Shown: positions 1-13,375 of the stretch, in pieces
Layout: every line of letters starts with the position of its first letter
Numbering within the stretch: position 1 is the stretch's first letter
Assembly: GCA_023055505.1 (NCBI GenBank)
Contig: JALIRH010000125.1
Location: 323,001 to 387,000, forward strand
Reading direction: 5' to 3'
From: Callipepla californica brunnescens
Lineage: Eukaryota > Chordata > Aves > Galliformes > Odontophoridae
Length of the DNA stretch: 64,000 nt
The notes under the pieces: generated by a model
What the model saw: only the letters and a program-made list of their open reading frames with translations
The model's database searches: none
What the model was told of the DNA's origin: nothing
Position numbers and translations under genes: made by a program

Positions 1-856
1 CCTAAAACTCAAATTCACCCTACATACACTTTATGCTACCTAGGTTAGGGTCAGGCTCAATCTGGGTTTTGTGTTGGGGTCAAAGGGATAGGGTTAGGGT
101 AGAGTTCGAGTTAGGATGAAGGTAATGCTTACAGATATGTTTAGAGAATGGAACAGGGTTAGGGTTAAGGTTAGGGTAAGGTTGAAGGTTAGGCTCAGGG
201 ACAGATTTAGGGTTAGAGTTTGGGTTCCTTTTAGGTTTAGGGATAGGGTTAGGGTACGGTTAGGTATTGTACAACGCTAAGTGTTAGCTTCTGGGTAAGG
301 GATAGGGTTAGGGTAAGGGTTAGATTCAGGGTTAGGGTTAGCATTAGCATCAGGGTTAGGGTTATGGTAAGAGTTAGGATAGGGAATGGGATACAGTTAG
401 GGTAAGGGTTAGGAATAGGGTTAGGGTTACATTAAGGTTAGGGTTAGTGTTTGGATCAGGGGTAGGGTTAGGAATAAAGTTAGAGTAAGGGCTAGGATTA
501 GGGTTAGGGTTAGGGTAGGGATACGGTTAGGGTAGAGTTAAGGTTAGGGTAGGGTTAGGGTTAGGGTTAGGGTAAGGGTTAGGGATAGGGTTAGGGTTAG
601 GGTTAGGGTTAGGTTAGGGTTTGGGTTATGGTAAGAGTTAGGATAGGGATTGTGATATGGTTAGGGTAAGGGTTAGGAATAGGGATAGGGTTTGATTAGG
701 GTAAGGGTTATTGTTTGGATTAGGGGTAGGGTTACGAATAAAGTTAGAGTTAGGGCTAGGATTAGGGTTAGGGTTCGGGATTGGATTAGTGTTAGGGTAA
801 GGAATAAAGTTAGAGTTAGTGTTAGGATTAGGGTTAGGGTAAAGTAGGGTTAGGGG

Positions 857-953
857 TAGGGTTAGGGTTAGGGTTAGGGTTAGGGTTAGGGTTAGGGTTA
901 GGGTTAGGGTTAGGGTTAGGGTTAGGGTTAGGGTTAGGGTTAGGGTTAGGGTT
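857..953 (+). repeat. Perfect TTAGGG run
   Basis: About 16 consecutive error-free TTAGGG hexamers, the longest clean run I found in the left array. It is embedded in degenerate repeats, so it is either a young expansion or a recently captured telomeric tract. Confidence 0.9.
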
Positions 954-1370
954 TGGGTTAGGCTAGGGTTAGGGTAAGGGTTAGGGTTAGGATAAGAATT
1001 AGGATAGGGATTGTGATACAGTTAAGGTAAGGGTTAGGAATTAGGGTTAGGGTTAGGGTTAGGGTTAGGATTAGGGTTAGGGTTAGGGTTAGGATTAGGG
1101 TTAGGGTTAAGGTTAGAGTTAGGGTTAGGGTTAGGGTTAGGGTTAGGGTTAGGGTTAGGGTTAGGGTTAGGTAAGGGTTAGGGTTAGGGTAAGAATTAGG
1201 ATAGGGATTGTGATACAGTTAAGGTAAGGGTTAGGAATTAGGGTTAGGGTTAGGGTTAGGTTTAGGTTTAGGGTTAGGGTTAGGGTTAGGGTTAGGGTTA
1301 ATGTAGTTTAGGGCTAGGGTTAGGGTTAGGGTTAGGATAGGGTTAATGTAGGGTTAGGGTTAGTGCTAGG

Positions 1371-2450
1371 AATCAATTTGGAGGAAGGAAAAGGTATAGG
1401 AATTGGTTCATTGTTAGCGTTAGTCTTCAGGGTTAGGGTTCGGATTTAGCACTATGTTTCAGGTTCCTTTTAGGTTTAGTGATAAGGATTAGGGGTACGT
1501 TTAGGTATTGTACAATGCTTAGTGTTAACTTCTGGGTGGGGGTTGGGGTTAGATTAAGGGTGAGGGTTAGGGTTAGGACTAGATTTAGGATTAGGTTTAG
1601 GAATAGGTTTTCTTTGATTGTTAGGGTGAGAGAAAGGTTAGGCCTTGGGTTTGTTTTTGGAATAGTTTTGGGTTTCAGAATAGGAATTGGGTTAGTATTT
1701 GGAATCTGATTGCTTTAGTATTAGTGTTAGGGTGGGGGTTAGAAGTTAGGTGAGCGTTGTGGTAATCTAATGCTTTGTGTTAGGCTTAGGGTTGGGCTTT
1801 TACTTGAGGTTGGTGTTAGGGTCAGCTTTAGTTTGAAGGTAGATAGTTTAAATTGTGGTCATGCTTGGGATTAGTTTTAGAGTTAGGGTAAGATTTAGGT
1901 TTCCTTTCAGTGTTAGGCTGTGAGAATTGTAGGCTTTGTGTTTTTGGGTTTGTGTTGGGTTTAGGAATTGGAATAGTGTTTGGGATAGTATTAGCGTTAA
2001 GGCTGGGGTTAGAGTTAGGTGATGGCTGTGGTAATCTAATGCTTTGTGTTAGGTTTAGGGTTGGGCTTCCATCTGGGGTTGGTTTTAAGGTCCCATTTAG
2101 ATTTCAGGAAGAATTGGAGTTCAATTGAGGTAACGGTTAGGATTAGATTTAGGGTTCTGATAAGGGTTAGGTTAGGGTTAGGGTTTGGTTCCAAGTTGTT
2201 TTTAGGGTTAGGGTTAACGTTAGGTTTCAGGATAGGGTTAGGAATATAGCTAGGTGTTTGTTAGGTAAGGTTTAGTCCTGGGGTTTCAGTTCGGGTTAGG
2301 TGAAGCGTTAGTTTTACAGTTAGAAGACATGTTAGGGTTAGGGTTAGGTTTTGGTGTAGATTTAGGTTTCGGGTAAGGGTTAGGGATGTAGATGAAGGTT
2401 TAGTGGAAGGGGTAGGGTTCTCTTTAGTTTTAGGACCAGGGAAGGGTCCT
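1371..2450 (+). repeat. Segmental duplication, copy A (empty LTR site)
   Basis: This stretch matches 57285-58765 through non-telomeric words such as AATCAATTTGGAGGAAGGAA, TTTAGCACTATGTTTCAGG and TTGTACAATGCT. Around 1549 copy A reads straight through (GGGGTTGGGGTTAGATTAAG) exactly where copy B carries a solo LTR. Copy A lacks about 100 bp that copy B has after GTTAGTCTTCA. The match ends near 2450 and 58765. Confidence 0.85.
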
Positions 2451-3620
2451 AAAAGGGCCTTGGCTAAGGGTGATTTTTAGTATTTGATTTAGCGTTGCGT
2501 TCAGGTCTAGGTTAGTTTGAGTGTCAGGCTGAGAGAAGGGGTAGGCCTTGGGTTTGGTTCTGGCTTAGTGTTAGGTTTAGGAATAGGAATAGTTTTGGTG
2601 TTTGGATTGGGTTTGGGGTTAGTAGTAGGGATTGGATTGGGGTTAGGGTTAGGTGAGATCTGCGGTAATCTGATGCTTTCTTTGAGGCTTGAGGTTTGAG
2701 CTTAAACGTGGTGTTGGTTTTAGGGTAGGATTTAGGGCTAGGGTTTGGTTGAGGGTAGCATTAGGTTTAGGTTTAGGGGAAGGGTTTTGGTTAGGGTAGA
2801 GGTTAGAATTCTGGTTTGGGTTAGGAATAGGGTTCTGGACAAGGTAAGGATTTAGTCCTAGGTTTCCAGTTAGGGTAAGGTGAAGTGCTGGTGTTCTAGT
2901 TAGGAGAAGAGTTAGGTTGAGGTTTCGGGTTAGGTTTTTTTGTCGATTTAGGTTTTAGGTAAGGGGTAGATTTTAGACAACATGAGCTTTCTGGTCAGAG
3001 TAGGGTTAGGCCTTAGAATATGGATAAGATTAGAATAAAAGTAGGGTTAGTTTCGGGTTTAGGTTAGTTTGAGTGTTAGGCTGAGAGAAGGGGAGGGCCT
3101 TGGGTTTGGGTTTGGTTTAGGGTTAAGATAAGGTTTAGGAATAGGAGTAGGTTTGGGGTTTGGATTGGGTTTGGGGTTAGCTTTAGGGCTAGGTTTTGGT
3201 TTTGGTTTCGAGTTAGGTGAGGGTTGTGGTAATCTGATGCTTTGTTCAAGTTTTAGGGTTGGGCTTCAATTTGGGTTTTGGATTAGGATCAGAGTTAGGG
3301 ATAGCTTGAAGGTAGAGTTAGGATTCGGGTAATAGCTACAGTGATTCTTATGGAGACGATTTGGGTCAAGGGTAAGTATTAGGCTTAGCTTTAGATTTAC
3401 AGTTAGCTTTAGGTTTAGGATTAGAGTTGTGGTTTTGGTTGGGAGTAGGGTTAGTGCTAGGTTTGAGGTTAGGGTTAGGGTTAGGTTTAGCATTTCAAGT
3501 AAGGCTTAGGGTTATGCTTAGGTTGAGGTTGAGGGTTGGGTTGTGAGTTAGGGCAAAGATTGTGGATAGGGTAAAGGTTGGAGCTTGGATTAGGTTTCGG
3601 GTTAGCAATAGTCTTAGGTG

Positions 3621-6600
3621 TCATTTCTCCTGTAGACAAATCAGGTGTGATTCCACTGCTTCGAAATGTTCAGCAAGAAACCCTATAATCAGAGCACCGC
3701 AAAAGCCTCCTTTACCAAGTAGATCACACCAGCAGCGAGCTTTCTGTTCGAATGGCGCTGATCTGCGAATTCTGATTCTATGGCATCAATCGCGGCTCCT
3801 GCGGCTTTTGCCGCTGAAGAAAGACGAGCGTCATCAAGGTGCCGTGCAAAGAATAGCGGCTTCAAGAATCAGCCGGCAGAGGTCCTAATCAAGCAAATCG
3901 CGGTTTCCATGTGAAAGTGACTCCGTTTCAGGAGTTGGAAGTGAATGGAAGCTGAATCCTAATATTAATGGGAGGGTAAGTTTTGATTCTCATTCTGCTC
4001 TGCAACTGTATACAACGTATGTCTGCATCATTCATTCATCTGCGAGCACGTTTTCATTCTTTTTCTCTGAGCAGTGTTCTTCTCCTTTTTAGTACCTCTA
4101 GATAATACCGACACACTAGTTTTGATGTCGAAGAAACGGATCATTCCGATGTTCATTTGGAACGGTATGATATTCAGAGCTAAAGAAGTCAAATAGTAGC
4201 GTTGAATACGTCAAGCCGTTTTTTCTACCAAATGCATTGTGTGATTCAACCGCTTCGAAATGTTCCCCAAAAACACTGTCATCGGAGCATTGCAAAAGCC
4301 TTCTTTAAAAAGGAGAGCAAAACGGCTGCTAGCTTTCTATTTGAAACGAGAAGAACCGCGTCTCAGGCTCGAATCGCATCAATCGCGGCTATTGCTGCTT
4401 TTGCCGCTGAAGAAAGACGCCAATAAAACGACAGACGTGCACTGAATAGCAGCATCAATAATTGCCGGTTGCGGTCAAATTTCATCAAATCGCGTCTAAC
4501 ACGTGAAAGTGACTCGGTTTCAGGAGTTGTAAGAGAATGTGTGCTGGATCCCAGTGTCAATAGGAGGGAAAGTTTTGATTCTCATTCTGCTCTGCTACTG
4601 AATGCAACGTAAGTCTGCATCATTCATTCATCTGCGAGCACGTTTTCATTCTTTTCTCCTACCAGTGTTGGTATCGTTTTTACTTCCACAATCTACCACA
4701 TTCACTTCAATTTTCTTACAATACACGTGGATCGTTCTCATTTTCTCTCAAAAAGGTATGTTTTTCAGAACTATGGAAGCAATGGAGAGGCGTTAAGTAC
4801 GGAAAGCTGGTTCCTCTCCCAAAGGCGTGTGTGATTCCAGCGCTTCTAAGGGTTCCCCAGAAAACCTTGTCACCGGAGCATCGGAATAGCCCCCTTTAAG
4901 AAGCAGTGCAAAGCGGCCGAGAGTTTGATGCTCGAACCGCGCTTAGCCGCGGATTCCGATTCACTCGCATCAATCGCGGCTCCTGCTGCTTTTGCCGCTG
5001 AAGAAAGACGCCAGTCAGCCGGTAAAAGTGCACTGAATCGCGGCTTTTCAAAAATCAGCCGGTAGCGGTCCTATTCCAACATTTCGCGGTTTAGACGTGA
5101 AAGTGACTCGGTTTCAGGAGTTGTAAGTGAATGTGTGCTGGATCCCAGTTATAATGGGAAGGAAAGTTTAGATTCTCATTCTGCTCTGTTACTGAGTGCA
5201 ACGTATGTCTGAATCGTTCATTCATCTGCGAGCACGTTTTCATTCTTTTCTCTGACCAGTGCTGTTGTCCTTTTTACTTCCTCAATCTAACACATTCACT
5301 TCAATTTTCTTACAATACCCGCGGATCTTTCTCATTCTCTCTCAAAAAGGTATGTTTTTCAGAACTATGGAAGCAATGGAGAGGCGTTAAGTACGGAAAG
5401 CTGGTTCCTCTCCCAAAGGCATGTGTGATTCAACCGCTTCTAAATGTTCCCCAGAAAACCTTGTCACCGGAGCATCGGAATAGCCCCCTTTAAGAAGCAG
5501 AGAAAAAGCGGCAGAGAATTTGATGCTCGAACCGCGCTTAGCCGCGGATTCCCATTCAATCGCACCAGTCGCGGCTCCTGCTGCTTTTGCCGCTGAAGAA
5601 AGACGCTAGTCAGCTGGTAAAAGTGCACGGAATCGCGGCTTCAGTAATCAGCCGGTAGCGGTTCTTCTCCAACAAATCGCGGTTTACACGTGAAAGTGAC
5701 TCGGTTTCAGGAGTTGTATGTGTATGTATGCTGCATCCCAATGTTAGTGGGAGGGAAAGTTTTGATTCTCATTCTGCTCTACTACTGAATGCAACGTACG
5801 TCTGCATCATTCATTAATCTACGAGCACGTTTTCATTCTTTTCTCTGACCAGTCATGTTACCTTTTTTAGTTCCTCTAGTTAGTACCGTCACACAAGTTT
5901 TTCTTGCCAAACAAACAATTCATTCCCTTTTTCTTTTGGAACGGTATGGTATTCAGAGCTAAAAAGTCAAATAGTAGCGTTAAGTACGTCAAGCTGTTTC
6001 TTCTATCAAATGTATGTTTAATTCCACCTCTTCTAAGTGTTCCCCTAATACACTGCCAGTGGAGATTTGCTAAAGCCGCTTCAAACAAACATAGCAAACC
6101 GGCAGCGTGTTTATGTTCGAACCGCGTAAAAACGCGTCTCAGGCTCGAATCGCATCAGTCGCGGCTACTGCTACTTTTGCCGCTGAAGAAAGACGCCAGT
6201 CAGGCGGCAGCAGTGCACTGAATCGCGGCTTTTCAAAAATCAGCCGGTAGCGGTTCTTCTCCAACAAATCGCGGTTTACACGTGAAAGTGACTCGGTTTC
6301 AGGAGTTGGAAGAGAATGTGTGCTGGATCCCAGTTTAAATAGGAGTGAAAGTTTTAATTCTTATTCTGCTCTGTTACTGTATGCAACGTACGTCTGAATC
6401 GTTCATTCATCTGCGAGCACGTTTTCATTCTTTTCTCATGACCAGTGCTGTTATCCTATTTACTTCCTTAATCTAATACACTCACTTGAATTTTCTTACA
6501 ATACCCGCGGATCTTTCTCATTCTCTCTCAAAAAGGTATGTTTTTCAGAACTATGGAAGCAATGGAGAGGCGTTAAGTACGGAAAGCTGGTTCCTCTCCC

Positions 6601-9600
6601 AAAGGCGTGTGTGATTCCAGCGCTTCTAAGGGTTCCCCAGAAAACCTTGTCACCGGAGCATCGGAATAGCCCCCTTTAAGAAGCAGTGCAAAGCGGCCGA
6701 GAGTTTGATGCTCGAACCGCGCTTAGCCGCGGATTCCGATTCAATCGCACCAATCGCGGCTCCTGCTTCTTTTGCCGCTGAAGAAAGACGCCAGTCAGCC
6801 GGTAAAAGTGCACTGAATCGCGGCTTCAGTAATCAGCCGGTAGCGGTTCTTCTCAAACAAATCGCGGTTTACACGTGAAAGTGACTCGGTTTCAGGAGTT
6901 GTAAGTGTATGTATGCTGCATCCCAATGTTAGTGGGAGGGAAAGTTTTGATTCTCATTCTGCTCTGCTACTGAATGCAACGTATGTCTGAATCGTTCATT
7001 CATCTACGAGCACGTTTTCATTCTTTACTCTGACCAGTGTTGTTATTCTTTTTCGTACTTCTAGTTAATACATGGAAAAACTTTTTCTTGTCGAACACAA
7101 GTATCTTTCGATTCTCTTTTGCAAAAGTATGGTATTCAGAGATAAAGAAGCAAAAGAGAAACGTTTATTACGGAAAGCTGTTTCTTCTACTAATTGCATT
7201 GTGTGATTGCACCGCTTCTAAATGTTCCCCAAAAACACTGTCATCTGAGCATTGCAAAAGCTCCCTTTAACAAACGTAGCAAACCGGCAGTGAGCTAATG
7301 TTCGAACCGCGGAAAACCGTGAATCATGTTCGAATCACATCAATCGCGGCTCCTGCTGCTTTTGCCGCTGAAGAAAGAAGCCAGTCAGTTGAAAGACGTG
7401 CACTGAATTGCGTCTTCAGTAATCAGCCGGCAGCGTTTCTATTCCAACAAATCGCGGTTGAAACCTGAAAGTGACTCCAATTCTGGTGTTGTAAGTGAAT
7501 GGATGCTGGATCCCAGTGTTAGTGAGAGGGAAAGTTTTGATTCTCATTCTGCTCTACTACTGAATGCAACGTACGTCTGCATCGTTCATTCATCTACGAG
7601 CACGTTTTCATTCTTTTCTCTGACCAGTCTTGTTATTCCTTTTCCTACCTCTAGTTAATATCGTCACACAAGTTTTTACTTGCCAAACAAACAATTCATT
7701 CCCTTTTTCTTTTGGAACGGTATGGTATTCAGCGCTATAAAGTCCAAAAGTAGCGTTAAGTACGTCAAGCTGTTTCTTCTATTAAATGTATGTTTGATTC
7801 ACCACTTCTAAGTGTTCCCCAAAAACACTGTCAGCAGAGCGTTGCAAAAGCCACTTTTAACAAACATAGCAAACCGGCAGAGTGTTAATGTTCGAACCGC
7901 GAAGAACCGCGTCTCAGGCTCGAATCGCATCAACCGCGGCTCCTGCTGCTTTTACCGCTGAAGAAAGACGCCAGCCAGACGGCAGAAGTGCACTGAATCG
8001 CGGCTTTTCAAAAATCAGCCGGTAGCGGTCCTATTCCAACAAATCGCGTTTTACATGTGAAAGTGACTCGGTTTCTGGAGTTGGAAGTGAATGTATGCTG
8101 GAACCCATTGTTAATGGGAAGGAAAGTTTTGATTCTCATTCTGCTCTGCTACTGAATGCAACGTATGTCTGCATCGTTCATTCATCTGCGAGCACGTTTT
8201 CATTCTTTTCTCTGACCAGTCTTGTTATTCCTTTTCCTACATCTAGTTAATATCGTCACACAAGTTTTTACTTGCCAAACAAACAATTCATTCCCTTTTT
8301 CTTTTGGAACGGTATGGTATTCAGAGCTAAAAAGTCAAATAGTAGCGTTAAGTACGTCAAGCTGTTTCTTCTATCAAATGTATATTTGATTCCACCTCTT
8401 CTAAGTGTTCCCCAAAAACACTGCCAGTGGAGATTTGCTAAAGCCACTTCAAACAAACATAGCAAACCGGCAGCGTGTTAATGTTCGAACCGCGAAGAAC
8501 TTTAAATTCCGCTCGAATCGCATCAATCGCGGCTACTGCTGCTTTTGCCGCTGAAGAAAGCCGCCAATCAGACGGCAGCAGTGCACTGAATCGCGGCTTT
8601 TCAAAAATCAAACGGTAGCGGTTCTTCTCCAAAAATTCTCGGTTTACACGTGAAAGTGACTCGGTTTCAGGAGTTCGAAGAGAATGTGTGCTGGATCCCA
8701 GTTTAAATAGGAGTGAAAGTTTTAATTCTTATTCTGCTCTGTTACTGTATGCAACGTACGTCTGAATCGTTCATTCATCTGCGAGCACGTTTTCATTCTT
8801 TTCTCATGACCAGTGTTGTTATCCTTTTTACTTCCTTAATCTAATACACTCACTTGAATTTTCTTACAATACCCGCGGATCTTTCTCATTCTCTCTCAAA
8901 AAGGTATGTTTTTCAGAACTATGGAAGCAATGGAGAGGCGTTAAGTACGGAAAGCTGGTTCCTCTCCCAAAGGCGTGTGTGATTCCAGCGCTTCTAAGGG
9001 TTCCCCAGAAAACCTTGTCACCGGAGCATCGGAATAGCCCCCTTTAAGAAGCAGAGCAAAGCGGCCGAGAGTTTGATGCTCGAACCGCGCTTAGCCGCGG
9101 ATTCCCATTCAATCGCATCAATCGCGGATCCTGCTGCTTTTGCCGCTGAAGAAAGAAGCCAGTCAGTTGAAAGACGTGCACTGAATTGCGTCTTCAGTAA
9201 TCAGCCGGTAGCGGTTCTATTCCAACAAATCGCGGTTGAAACCTGAAAGTGACTCCAATTCTGGTGTTGTAAGTGAATGGATGCTGGATCCCAGTGTCAG
9301 TGAGAGGGAAAGTTTTGATTCTCATTCTGCTCTACTACTGAATGCAACGTACGACTGCATCGTCCATTCCTCTACGAGCAAGTTTTCATTCTTTTCTCTG
9401 ACCAGTCTTGTTATTCCTTTTCCTACCTCTTTTTAATATCGTCACACAAGTTTTTCTTGCCAAACAAACAATTCATTCCCTTTTTCTTTTGGAACGGTAT
9501 GGTATTCAGAGCTAAAAAGTCAAATAGTAGCGTTAAGTACGTTAAACTTTTTCTTCTACCAAATGTATGTTTGATTCCACCTCTTCTAAGTGTTCCCCAA

Positions 9601-12600
9601 AAACACTGTCAGCGGAGCGTTGCAAAAGCCTTCTTTAACAAGCAGAGCAAACCGGCAGAGTGTTAATATTCGAACCGCTCAGAACCTCGGATTCCGCTCG
9701 AATCTCATCAATCGCGGCTCCTGCTGCTTTTGCCGCTGAAGAAAGACGCCAGTCAGGCGGCAGCAGTACACTGAATCGCGGCTTTTCAAAAATCAGCCGG
9801 TAGCGGTTCTTCTCCAACAATTCGCGGTTTACACGTGAAAGTGACTCCGTTTCAGGAGTTGTAAGTGAATGTGTGCTGGATCCCAGTGTTAATGGGAAGG
9901 AAAGTTTAGATTCTCATTCTGCTCTGTTACTGAGTGCAACGTATGTCTGAATCGTTCATTCATCTGCGAGCACGTTTTCATTCTTTTCTCTGACCAGTGC
10001 TGTTATCCGTTTTACTTCCTCAATATAACACATTCACTTCAATTTTCTTACAATACCCGCGGATCTTTCTCATTCTCTCTCAAAAAGGTATGTTTTTCAG
10101 AACTATGGAAGCAATGGAGAGGCGTTAAGTACGGAAAGCTGGTTCCTCTCCCAAAGGCGTGTGTGATTCCACCGCTTCTAAATGTTCCCCAGAAAACCTT
10201 GTCACCGGAGCATCGGAATAGCCCCCTTTAAGAAGCAGAGAAAAAGCGGCAGAGAATTTGATGCTCGAACCGCGCTTAGCCGCGGATTCCGATTCAATCG
10301 CACCAGTCGCGGCTCCTGCTGCTTTTGCCGCTGAAGAAAGACGCTAGTCAGCCGGTAAAAGTGCACTGAATCGCGGCTTCAGTAATCAGCCGGTAGCGGT
10401 TCTTCTCCAACAAATCGCGGATTACACGTGAAAGTGACTCGGTTTCAGGAGTTGTATGTGTATGTATGCTGCATCCCAATGTTAGTGGGAGGGAAAGTTT
10501 TGATTCTCATTCTGCTCTACTACTGAATGCAACGTACGTCTGCATCATTCATTAATCTACGAGCACGTTTTCATTCTTTTCTCTGACCAGTCATGTTACC
10601 TTTTTTAGTTCCTCTAGTTAGTACCGTCACACAAGTTTTTCTTGCCAAACAAACAATTCATTCCCTTTTTCTTTTGGAACGGTATGGTATTCAGAGCTAA
10701 AAAGTCAAATAGTAGCGTTAAGTACGTCAAGCTGTTTCTTCTATCAAATGTATACTTGATTCCACCTCTTCTAAGTGTTCCCCTAAAACACTGCCAGTGG
10801 AGATTTGCTAAAGCCACTTCAAACAAACATAGCAAACCGGCAGCGTGTTAACGTTCGAACCGCGAAGAACTTTAAATTCAGCTCGAATCGCATCAATCGC
10901 GGCTACTGCTGCTTTTGCCGCTGAAGAAAGCCGCCAGTCAGACGGCAGCAGTGCACTGAATCGCGGCTTTTCAAAAATCAGCCTGTAGCGGTTCTTCTCC
11001 AACAAATCGCGGTTTACACGTGAAAGTGACTCGGTTTCAGGAGTTCGAAGAGAATGTGTGCTGGATCCCAGTTTAAATAGGAGTGAAAGTTTTAATTCTT
11101 ATTCTGCTCTGTTACTGTATGCAACGTACGTCTGAATCGTTCATTCATCTGCGAGCACGTTTTCATTCTTTTCTCATGACCAGTGTTGTTATCCTTTTTA
11201 CTTCCTTAATCTAATACACTCACTTGAATTTTCTTACAATACCCGCGGATCTTTCTCATTCTCTCTCAAAAAGGTATGTTTTTCAGAACTATGGAAGCAA
11301 TGGAGAGACGTTAAGTACGGAAAGATAATTCCTCTCCCAAAGGCGTGTGTGATTCCACCGCTTCTAAGGGTTCCCCAGAAAACCTTGTCACCGGAGCATC
11401 GGAATAGCCCCCTTTAGAAGCAGAGAAAAAGCGGCAGAGAGTTTGATGCTCGAACCGCGCTTAGCCGCGGATTCCGATTCAATCGCACCAGTCGCGGCTC
11501 CTGCTGCTTTTGCCGCTGAAGAAAGACGCTAGTCAGCCGGTAAAAGTGCACTGAATCGCGGCTTCAGTAATCAGCCGGTAGCGGTTCTTCTCCAACAAAT
11601 CGCGGTTTACACGTGAAAGTGACTCGGTTTCAGGAGTTGTATGTGTATGTATGCTGCATCCCAATGTTAGTGGGAGGGAAAGTTTTAATTCTCATTCTGC
11701 TCTGCTACTGAATGCAACGTATGTCTGCATCATTCATTCATCTACGAGCACGTTTTCATTCTTTACTCTGACCAGTGTTGTTATTCTTTTTCGTACTTCT
11801 AGTTAATACATGGAAAAACTTTTTCTTGTCGAACACAAGTATCTTTCGATTCTCTTTTGCAAAAGTATGGTATTCAGAGATAAAGAAGCAAAACAGAAAC
11901 GTTTATTAAGGAAAGCTGTTTCCTCTACCAAATGGATGTGTGATTCCACCGCTTATAAGTGTTCCCCAAAAACACTGTCATCTGAGCATTGCAAATGCTA
12001 CCTTTTACAAACATAGCAAACCGGTAGCGAGCTAATGTTCGAACCGCGGAAAACCGTGAATCATGTTCGAATCGCATCAATCGCGGCTCCTGCTGCTTTT
12101 GCCGCTGAAGAAAGAAGGCAGTCAGTTGAAAGACGTGCACTGAATTGCGTCTTCAGTAATCAGCCGGTAGCGGTTCTATTCCAACAAATCGCGGTTGAAA
12201 CCTGAAAGTGACTCCAATTCTGGTGTTGTAAGTGAATGGATGCTGGATCCCAGTGTCAATGAGAGGGAAAGTTTTGATTCTCATTCTGCTCTACTAAGGA
12301 ATGCAACGTATGTCTGCATCATTCATTCATCTACGAGCACGTTTTCATTCCTTTCTCTGACCAGTCTTGTTATTCCTTTTCCTACCTCTAGTTAATATCG
12401 TCACACAAGTTTTTCTTGCCAAACAAACAATTCATTCCCTTTTTCTTTTGGAACGGTATGGTATTCAGAGCTAAAAAGTCAAATAGTAGCGTTAAGTACG
12501 TTAAACTTTTTCTTCTACCAAATGTATGTTTGATTCCACCTCTTCTAAGTGTTCCCCAAAAACACTGTCAGTGGAGCGTTGCAAAAGCCACTTTTAACAA

Positions 12601-13375
12601 ACTTAGCAAACCGGCAGAGTGTTAATATTCGAACCGCTCAGAACCTCGGATTCCGCTCGAATCTCATCAATCGCGGCTCCTGCTGCTTTTGCCGCTGAAG
12701 AAAGACGCCAGTCAGGCGGCAGCAGTGCACTGAATCGCGGCTTTTCAAAAATCAGCCGGTAGCGGTCCTATTCCAACAATTCGCGGTTTACACGTGAAAG
12801 TGACTCGGTTTCAGGAGTTGGAAGAGAATGTGTGCTGGATCCCAGTGTTAATGGGAAGGAAAGTTTTGATTCTCATTCTGCTCTACTACTGAATGCAACG
12901 TATGTCTGCATCGTTCATTCATCTGCGAGCCCGTTTTCATTCTTTTCTCTGACCAGTGCTGTTATCCTTTTTACTTCCTCAATCTAACACATTCACTTCA
13001 ATTTTCTTACAATACCCGCGGATCTTTCTCATTCTCTCTCAAAAAGGTATGTTTTTCAGAACTATGGAAGCAATGGAGAGGCGTTAAGTACGGAAAGCTG
13101 GTTCCTCTCCCAAAGGCGTGTGTGATTCCAGCGCTTCTAAGGGTTCCCCAGAAAACCTTGTCACCGGAGCATCGGAATAGCCCCCTTTAAGAAGCAGAGA
13201 AAAAGCGGCCGAGAGTTTGATGCTCGAACCGCGCTTAGCCGCGGATTCCCATTCACTCGCATCAATCGCGGCTCCTGCTGCTTTTGCCGCTGAAGAAAGA
13301 CGCCAGTCAGCCGGCTGCCGTGCACTCAATAGCGCCTTCTCTAATCAGCCGGCATCGGTCCTATTCCAACACATA
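3621..13375. repeat. ~592-bp satellite array with higher-order structure
   Basis: The landmark CCGCTGAAGAAAG (or a close variant) recurs 17 times, at 3811, 4404, 4995, 5590, 6180, 6775, 7365, 7955, 8548, 9143, 9733, 10328, 10918, 11513, 12102, 12692 and 13287, giving spacings of 589-595 bp. Three monomer classes can be told apart by the segment before the landmark. Class A carries GAACTATGGAAGCAATGGAG. Class B carries CCAAACAAACAATTCATTCC. Class C carries CATGGAAAAACTTTTTCTTG. Landmarks eight units apart are 4737-4739 bp apart and usually belong to the same class, which indicates an eight-monomer higher-order repeat. Both ends merge into telomere-like repeats of opposite strand. ORFs of 60-115 codons recur with the monomers but stay short and frameshift between copies, so I do not call them genes. 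I do not recognise the family. Confidence 0.92.

Larger units (their letters stand above)
1..3620 (+). repeat. Degenerate TTAGGG (telomere-like) array, G-rich on +
   Basis: Nearly the whole stretch is TTAGGG with frequent one- and two-base variants (TTAGGA, TTTAGG, TAAGGG). Longer non-telomeric words recur, for example a block containing GGTAATCTAATGCTTTGTG near 1760 and 2030, with diverged copies near 2660 and 3228. Such recurring words show that blocks of a few hundred bases were duplicated after the hexamers diverged. It is an interstitial or subtelomeric array rather than a live telomere end. Short ORFs here (RVRVRVR- or GLGLGLG-type peptides) are repeat translations. Confidence 0.93.

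Noticed and set aside
3621..13375. Recurrent 60-115-codon ORFs in the 592-bp satellite, e.g. at 7458, 9236 and 12195
   Set aside because: Recurrence follows the repeat period; the frames start and stop at different places in other monomers and show no domain.
3621..13375. Pol III B-box-like GGTTCGAACAT/GGTTCGAGCAT on the minus strand of each satellite monomer
   Set aside because: It lacks the closing C of the B-box consensus and no A box or T-run terminator is placed correctly; kept only as a note.
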